DNA of 64,000 nt from Streptomyces rishiriensis (GTDB lineage: Bacteria > Actinomycetota > Actinomycetes > Streptomycetales > Streptomycetaceae), in the NCBI RefSeq assembly GCF_003112535.1, contig NZ_BEWA01000013.1, forward strand, positions 124,001 to 188,000, written 5' to 3'. The notes under the pieces are model-generated. The model had not been told where the DNA came from. It did no database searches and worked only from the letters and a program-made list of their open reading frames with translations. The translations under genes and the position numbers were made by a program. Below are positions 59,864 to 64,000 of the stretch, piece by piece (position 1 is the first letter of the stretch; each line of letters starts with the position of its first letter).

Positions 59864-59877
59864 ATAGAACGTTCTAT
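59864..59877. promoter_or_regulatory. LacI-type operator near the regulator gene
   Basis: The perfect palindrome ATAGAACGTTCTAT contains the same GAACGTTC core, about 50 bp upstream of the lacI-type start. It fits autoregulation. Confidence 0.78.
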
Positions 59878-59927
59878 AGTCGGGGTCGGCGAGACGGTCG
59901 TCGCGTATGCGGAGGGAGGGGGCGCCG

Positions 59928-60965
59928 GTGTCACTCACCCCCGCTGTTCCGGACGGGAAGCGGCCCACGCTCGCGGACGTCGCGGCGCGAGCCGGCGTGT
60001 CCACGGCTCTGGTGTCCATCGTGATGCGCGACGCCAAGGGCGCCGGCGCCGCCACCCGCGAGCGCGTGCTTCAGGCCGCGCGGGAGATCGGTTACCGGCC
60101 CGACGCGCGGGCGCGGCTGCTGCGCAGCCGGCGTTCCCGGCTGATCGGGGTGCAGTTCGGTCTGCAGCATCCGTTCCACGCCGACCTGGTGGAGGGCGTC
60201 TACGCGGCGGCCGAAGCGGCCGGCTACCAGATCGCGCTGAGCGCGGTGACCGCCGGGCGCAGCGAGCAGCGTGCCGTCGAGACGCTGCTCGCCGACCGCT
60301 GCGAGGCGCTGATCCTGCTCGGTCCGCAGGCCCCCGCCGCCCGCCTGGCGGAACTCGCCGGGCAGCTGCCGGTCGTCTCCGTGGCCCGGCGGTTGCGGCC
60401 GTCGGGCTCGGGACCCGAGGTCGTGCGGACGGCCGACGACGAGGGGGCCCGGCAGGCGGTGGACCATCTCGTCGGCCTCGGCCACCGGGACGTCGTCCAT
60501 GTCGACGGCGGTCGCGCGCCCGGCGCCGCCGGCCGGCGCCGTGGGTACCGCACCGCCATGAACCGGCACGGCCTGGGCGCGCACCTCCGGGTCATGCCCG
60601 GCGGGCCGACCGAGGAGGCGGGCGCCGCGGCCGCCCGCGCCCTGGTGACCGCGGGCCCGCGCCCGACCGCCGTGCTCGCCTTCAACGACCGCTGCGCGAG
60701 CGGCGTCCTCGACGTCTTTCTGCGCGCCGGCGTCGCCGTTCCCGGGGACGTCTCGGTCGTCGGCTTCGACGACAGCCGGCTGGCCCGCCTGGCCCACATC
60801 GGCCTGACGACCGTCGGGCAGGACGTCGCCCGCCTCGCCCGCCTGGCCGTCGGCCGGGCCGTCGCCCGCGTGGAGGGGGGAGCCGCCTCGGGCGGGACGG
60901 GCGCGGTGGAGGACGTCGTCCCTCCCCGTCTCGTCGTCCGCGGGACGACGGCCCCGCCCCGCTGA
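59928..60965 (+). CDS. LacI-family transcriptional regulator
   Basis: The protein has 345 residues from GTG 59928, chosen because GGAGGGAGG lies at good spacing; ATG 59907 lacks a site. The helix-turn-helix LADVAARAGVSTALVSIVM is followed by a periplasmic-binding-protein-like sensor domain (RRSRLIGVQFGLQHPF through AFNDRCASGVLDVF and VVGFDDSRLARL). It most likely represses the divergent isomerase through the GAACGTTC operators. Confidence 0.9.
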   Translation: MSLTPAVPDGKRPTLADVAARAGVSTALVSIVMRDAKGAGAATRERVLQAAREIGYRPDARARLLRSRRSRLIGVQFGLQHPFHADLVEGVYAAAEAAGYQIALSAVTAGRSEQRAVETLLADRCEALILLGPQAPAARLAELAGQLPVVSVARRLRPSGSGPEVVRTADDEGARQAVDHLVGLGHRDVVHVDGGRAPGAAGRRRGYRTAMNRHGLGAHLRVMPGGPTEEAGAAAARALVTAGPRPTAVLAFNDRCASGVLDVFLRAGVAVPGDVSVVGFDDSRLARLAHIGLTTVGQDVARLARLAVGRAVARVEGGAASGGTGAVEDVVPPRLVVRGTTAPPR

Positions 60966-61032
60966 GCCTCGGCGTCCGTCGCGGCGCGGTCCGGGTGGCC
61001 GTCCTGCCGCTCTCCGGGCGCCCGTCGTGGCG

Positions 61033-62319
61033 TCAGTGGGCTTCCTCCGGCTCCCCCGGTGTGGGGGGAGGAACGTATCTGCCGTCGTCGAACGGCGTGA
61101 ACCACGACCTGAAGGCCGTCGAGGTGACTCCCGGTGCGGCTCTGGTGGGGGCTTCGTCGCTTCCCTCGGCCGAGTCGTCGTAGAGCCACTCGTTGCCCGT
61201 GCCCCCGTACGCGTCGTGGACCTCGTGGACCTCATAGACCTCATCGACCTCGTTGACCTCGTAGACGTGGTCCGTGAACGCGTCGAGCGCGGCCGACACC
61301 TCGTCGTCGAGGAGCCCGTGCAGCTCCAGGGTCGTGGTCGCCTGGTTCAGGAGGAACCTCAGGGCGATCTCCTCGGCGACGCAGTTCAGGCGTCGGAAGC
61401 TTCCGTCGGTGAAGCGGGTGGTCAGGGCGATCACCGTCACCAGGAACCGGCGCGCGAAGCGGGCGTCGTACTGGAGGGCGTAGCGGTCGGGGAGGCGTTC
61501 CAGGTGCCACAGGGGGCCTTCGCACTCCGCGACGCTGGCGTCCTCCTGGGCCAGCACCTGGATGTCCTCGAACAGCTCCTCCACCAGGATGTCGGTCGCG
61601 TAGACCAGGGCGCCGGCGGCGAGTCTGGCGCCCTCGGCCCCTTCCCCCGCCGCCCCGCCTCCGGCGGCCCCGGCGGCTCCGGCGGCTCCGGCTGTTCCAT
61701 CGGCCCCATCGGCCCCATCGGTGCCATCGGTGCCATCCGCCCCGCCGGCTTCGGCTGGTCGTTCGGAAGCGCGGGCGCCGAACATCGTCAGGGGGAAGGA
61801 GCGCAGTTCTTCGGCCATGGCCAGGATCCGGGTGCGTACGGCCGTCGCGCTCTCGCCGTCGTCCCGGCCGGCGTCGTGGCCCTCGTCGGCGTCCTCGGGG
61901 GGCAGGGCCGCCATGTGGCGGGCCTTGCGGGCGGCCGGGTCGTCGGGCGGGGCGTCCGGGCCCTCGGCCGCGTCGAGGCTGGCCCGGGCCCGGTCCTGGT
62001 GCAGCTCGACCTCGCACCGCTCGATCGTCCAGTCGGCCAGCAGCTCGGTGCGTTCCAGCAGCTCGTCCACGAGCACCTGCACCGAGTCCTCCGCGAACTC
62101 CAGCGCCGGAGCGTCCACGACGACCTTCAGAAGGGCCCCGCCGGGGTGGACGGACACGATCGTGTCGAGGAGGTCGACCTTCACGCCGTCGGGCCCCTCG
62201 ACGGCCCGGACGGAGTCGAAGCCGTCCTCGATGAGCGCCACGGCGCCGGCCCGTTGAAGCGGATCCATCTCCGGAGTGCCCTCCGGGATGCAGGTGTCCA
62301 CGGTCACTACGTACGTCAC
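61033..62319 (-). CDS. Uncharacterised protein with low-complexity linker
   Basis: The protein has 428 residues from GTG (MTYVVTVDTCIPEGTPEMDP). The N-terminal 110 residues look globular (LLKVVVDAPALEF, LVDELLERTELLADWTIERC). A Gly/Ala/Asp linker (GADGTDGTDGADGADGTAG) separates them from an all-helical second half (DARFARRFLVTVIALTTRF). The tail has YEVNEVDEVYEVHEVHDAY repeats. Third-position G+C is high, so it is coding. I do not recognise a family. Confidence 0.72.
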   Translation of the reverse strand: MTYVVTVDTCIPEGTPEMDPLQRAGAVALIEDGFDSVRAVEGPDGVKVDLLDTIVSVHPGGALLKVVVDAPALEFAEDSVQVLVDELLERTELLADWTIERCEVELHQDRARASLDAAEGPDAPPDDPAARKARHMAALPPEDADEGHDAGRDDGESATAVRTRILAMAEELRSFPLTMFGARASERPAEAGGADGTDGTDGADGADGTAGAAGAAGAAGGGAAGEGAEGARLAAGALVYATDILVEELFEDIQVLAQEDASVAECEGPLWHLERLPDRYALQYDARFARRFLVTVIALTTRFTDGSFRRLNCVAEEIALRFLLNQATTTLELHGLLDDEVSAALDAFTDHVYEVNEVDEVYEVHEVHDAYGGTGNEWLYDDSAEGSDEAPTRAAPGVTSTAFRSWFTPFDDGRYVPPPTPGEPEEAH

Positions 62320-62630
62320 GTGACCGAGCCTGTCAGGAGAGGGGCTCCCCGCGCGAGGGAGCGGTTCGGTCGGCGAAGTGAAATCCGGTCTGCGCGGTCC
62401 GGCCGGCCGGACATCACGCCACAAGTGTGCCGGATGCAGAAAATCAGTCGAAGTAAACAAGGCGTCAAACAGTCGCGGCCTCCGCCGCTCCCCCGGCGCC
62501 AAAACCCCAGGTCAGTAGCGCGCGGTCGCGCATTCTCCGCCGTGCGGCGGTGGGTGTCGGCGCGGTGCGTGCCGAAGAGCGCACGCGGACGGCTGCCTCG
62601 AACCGACCACCTCAGGCCATACTGGAGGCA

Positions 62631-62852
62631 ATGACGAAGCCAGCTGCACAGAAGCGCTACTTGCCTACCAGCCCCTTCAAGGCTCCGGTCGCCCCACCGC
62701 CCAAGCATTTCGCCGTGGGCGACCAGGTCACGCACGACATGTACGGCCTCGGCCGCGTGATCGGCATCGAGGACGGCATCGCGGCGCTCGTGGATTTCGG
62801 GTCGGCCCAACTGCGGATCTTGAGTCCGTACGCCAAAATGAGCAAGCTGTAG
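62631..62852 (+). CDS. Small CarD/TRCF-interaction-like protein
   Basis: The protein has 73 residues with GGAGG 3 bp before the ATG. FAVGDQVTHDMYGLGRVIGI and AALVDFGSAQLRILSPY look like the beta-barrel (RNA-polymerase-interacting) half of CarD. The helical DNA-binding half is absent. The stop is TAG. The same frame stays open downstream to 63113. Confidence 0.75.
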   Translation: MTKPAAQKRYLPTSPFKAPVAPPPKHFAVGDQVTHDMYGLGRVIGIEDGIAALVDFGSAQLRILSPYAKMSKL

Positions 62853-62918
62853 TACCGCTGTGCCCGGTCACGGCACGCCAGGCCCCTGAGTGGGCCTGTA
62901 TCGAAGGGGAGACCTCTC

Positions 62919-63113
62919 ATAGACCTGACCTCGCTGTTCTCCGCCCCGGAGGGGGCCCTCTCGCACTCCGCCGCGGCCTCGCCGCCTCCGGTGACGAACC
63001 CGTTCCAAGCTCCGGACTTCGGGGATGACGAGACTTTCGCGGCCTCCTTCGGTGCCGAGGACGCGGACCCGTCCGGCTCGAGTGCGAGCACGGCCCGCCG
63101 CAGGGCGAGCTAG
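62919..63113 (+). CDS. 64-codon ORF with apparent AUA start
   Basis: The frame begins ATA GAC CTG (IDLTSLFSAPEGALS) 7 bases after GGGGAG and ends at TAG 63111. It has no ATG, GTG or TTG in frame between the CarD-like stop and this point. Third positions are G or C in nearly all codons, like genuine genes here. It may initiate at AUA, be translated by read-through or re-initiation from the upstream gene, or have lost its start. The protein is Ala/Ser/Pro-rich and unrecognised. Confidence 0.45.
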   Translation: MDLTSLFSAPEGALSHSAAASPPPVTNPFQAPDFGDDETFAASFGAEDADPSGSSASTARRRAS

Positions 63114-63326
63114 TCCGGACCGCTACGTTCACGGCCGTTCAGGCGGGATGCCGAGCAGACCGCCTCCTGGGCCGTCCGGCCATGAACGCAGTACGACTCC
63201 GGTGAGGCGCCGCCGGCCACGGCGGTCGCCCCCAGCCGGAAGCCCACCCGCCCCCGCGGCCCGTTCACTCCGTGGACGGTGAACCGGCGGCAGGCCTTCC
63301 CATGCTCCGAGGTCGTCGCACTCCTC

Positions 63327-63380
63327 GAGCGTCCTCGGATGCGCCGAGCGTCCTCGGATGCGCCGAGCGTCTTCTTCGCG
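63327..63380. repeat. 19-bp tandem repeat, 2.5 units
   Basis: Units GAGCGTCCTCGGATGCGCC at 63327 and 63346 are identical; a third partial unit starts at 63365. Confidence 0.8.
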
Positions 63381-63410
63381 CTCCGGGCAGATCTACGTGC
63401 GGCTGCTCCG

Positions 63411-63518
63411 CCCTGTGCGGCGGCTCCACGTCGCCTTGCAGATCCTCGCTGTGCGGCGGCTCCACGCTGTGCCGGGACTCCGCGCTGTGCCGGGACTCCA
63501 CGGCCGTGCTGCGGCACT
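63411..63518. repeat. 18-bp minisatellite, six units
   Basis: Units of 18 bp (for example CGCTGTGCCGGGACTCCG) begin at 63411, 63429, 63447, 63465, 63483 and 63501. The unit is about 70 percent identical to that of the array at 12121-12246. Confidence 0.75.
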
Positions 63519-63713
63519 GCACCGACATGTCAGGACCCTTCCCGCCCGTGCCGGCCCGTTCAGCCGATCGTCGGCACGGACGACGTCGGCCTGCCCGGCC
63601 GGTGAACGGGCAGACGGCCGAACCGGCCGCAGAGAGTGATCCCGATCACAACGGCAGAGCAGGTGAGAAGTCGACTCCCGCCGGACCAGCCGCCTTGTTA
63701 GCCTTGGCCATAG

Positions 63714-63751
63714 CCCGGTCGCTGGTGCATCCCCCGTCGCCAGCGACCGGG
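63714..63751. terminator. Hairpin with C-rich loop (terminator or small RNA end)
   Basis: Perfect 12-bp arms CCCGGTCGCTGG and its complement enclose TGCATCCCCCGTCG and are followed by TCTTT on the plus strand. It lies just past the ferredoxin stop and can end transcription in either direction. Confidence 0.7.
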
Positions 63752-63763
63752 TCTTTCGCTGCC

Positions 63764-63982
63764 CTAGTGGAGACGGATGGCCTGTGACGGGCATCGTTCG
63801 GCCATGTCCCGCACCCGGGGGTCCCCGCCCGTCTCCTCGCGTCCCGGTATGACGGCTCCGAGTCCGTCCACCGCGGTGAAGACGGAGGGCACGCGGTGCG
63901 CGCACTCTCCGGAGCCGTAACACACCTCAGGGTCCACGGAGACTCTCATACGAGCTGCCTGCCCGCCGGACGGGTCACTCAA
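63764..63982 (-). CDS. [3Fe-4S] ferredoxin
   Basis: The protein has up to 72 residues. VCYGSGECAHRVPSVF gives two cluster cysteines and AERCPSQAI the third: the CX5C...CP pattern of P450-partner ferredoxins. The TTG at 63982 follows GGGGAGG with good spacing; ATG 63949 (MRVSVDPEVCYG) gives the more usual 61-residue form. Its cytochrome P450 or other electron acceptor is not visible, since the window ends here. Confidence 0.88.
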   Translation of the reverse strand: MSDPSGGQAARMRVSVDPEVCYGSGECAHRVPSVFTAVDGLGAVIPGREETGGDPRVRDMAERCPSQAIRLH

Positions 63983-64000
63983 CCGGCCTCCCCGCCAGGG

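Larger units (their letters stand above)
63114..63763. other. Repeat-rich intergenic region
   Basis: No gene is supported between the AUA-start ORF and the ferredoxin. Frames on both strands are repeat artefacts (Ala/Gln/Arg-Gly patterns). The region holds the two tandem arrays and the hairpin at 63714-63751. Confidence 0.5.

Noticed and set aside
58523..61183. Plus-strand frame of 886 codons
   Set aside because: It starts in the PIN remnant and then runs antisense through the isomerase and out of frame through the LacI gene.
63110..63640. Several overlapping ORFs with Ala-Gln-Arg-Gly repeats
   Set aside because: They are translations of the 18- and 19-bp tandem repeats and differ in every frame.

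Overview
The window is chromosomal DNA of a Streptomyces or close relative. It has very high G+C with strong third-position bias, many GTG starts, 4-bp stop/start overlaps (ATGA or GTGA), and marker genes such as bldG, wblA, a 6C RNA and a Crp of the Streptomyces type. From memory, the order of positions 1-40.8 kb matches the core region SCO3547-SCO3583 of S. coelicolor, and much of it also matches M. tuberculosis Rv3649-Rv3683. No database was searched.

Region 1 (1-15.5 kb) starts with the 5' part of a proton-pumping pyrophosphatase, then the anti-sigma/BldG pair and a MrfA-like helicase. A six-gene Tad/Flp-type secretion operon on the minus strand follows (CpaE-like Ssd, TadA, TadB, TadC, DUF4244 pilin, TadE, TadG-like), with the 6C small RNA upstream of it. 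Next come a HAD hydrolase, a degenerate Fic-fold protein, a MinD-like ATPase and a secreted NodB-like lipoprotein. Region 2 (15.5-40.8 kb) holds a SulP transporter fused to carbonic anhydrase, acetyl-CoA synthetase, NhaA, a holin-like protein, an EphE-like hydrolase, a MarP-type membrane protease, Nudix enzymes, endonuclease III, Crp, a metallo-beta-lactamase-fold hydrolase and RidA. It continues with two ArsA-type ATPases, WblA, a class A penicillin-binding protein, a GatB/YqeY protein, a phosphoesterase and a Pr6Pr membrane protein, and ends at tRNA-Pro(CGG).

Region 3 (40.83-55.26 kb) is a 14.4-kb integrated element. It is bounded by a 46-bp direct repeat of the 3' part of tRNA-Pro, and I found no integrase in it. 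It carries an EACC1-like adaptor translationally coupled to a large protein with an N-terminal caspase-like protease and a C-terminal SF1 helicase. Beside that are a membrane-anchored Mrr-like nuclease, a small membrane peptide and an N6-adenine methyltransferase fused to a half specificity subunit. An IS3-family element and a five-gene coupled operon follow (DoxX-like, BtaA-like aminocarboxypropyl transferase, DUF2071, methyltransferase, membrane protein), then a YcnI remnant. The caspase-helicase module is the best candidate here for an undescribed conflict or defence system.

Region 4 (55.3-64 kb) lies just outside the right repeat. It has a STAND NTPase, a decayed PIN toxin gene, a hydroxypyruvate-isomerase-like gene facing a LacI regulator with three matching operators, and an uncharacterised low-complexity protein. 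It ends with a CarD-like small protein followed in frame by an ORF with an apparent AUA start, an 18-bp minisatellite, and a ferredoxin.
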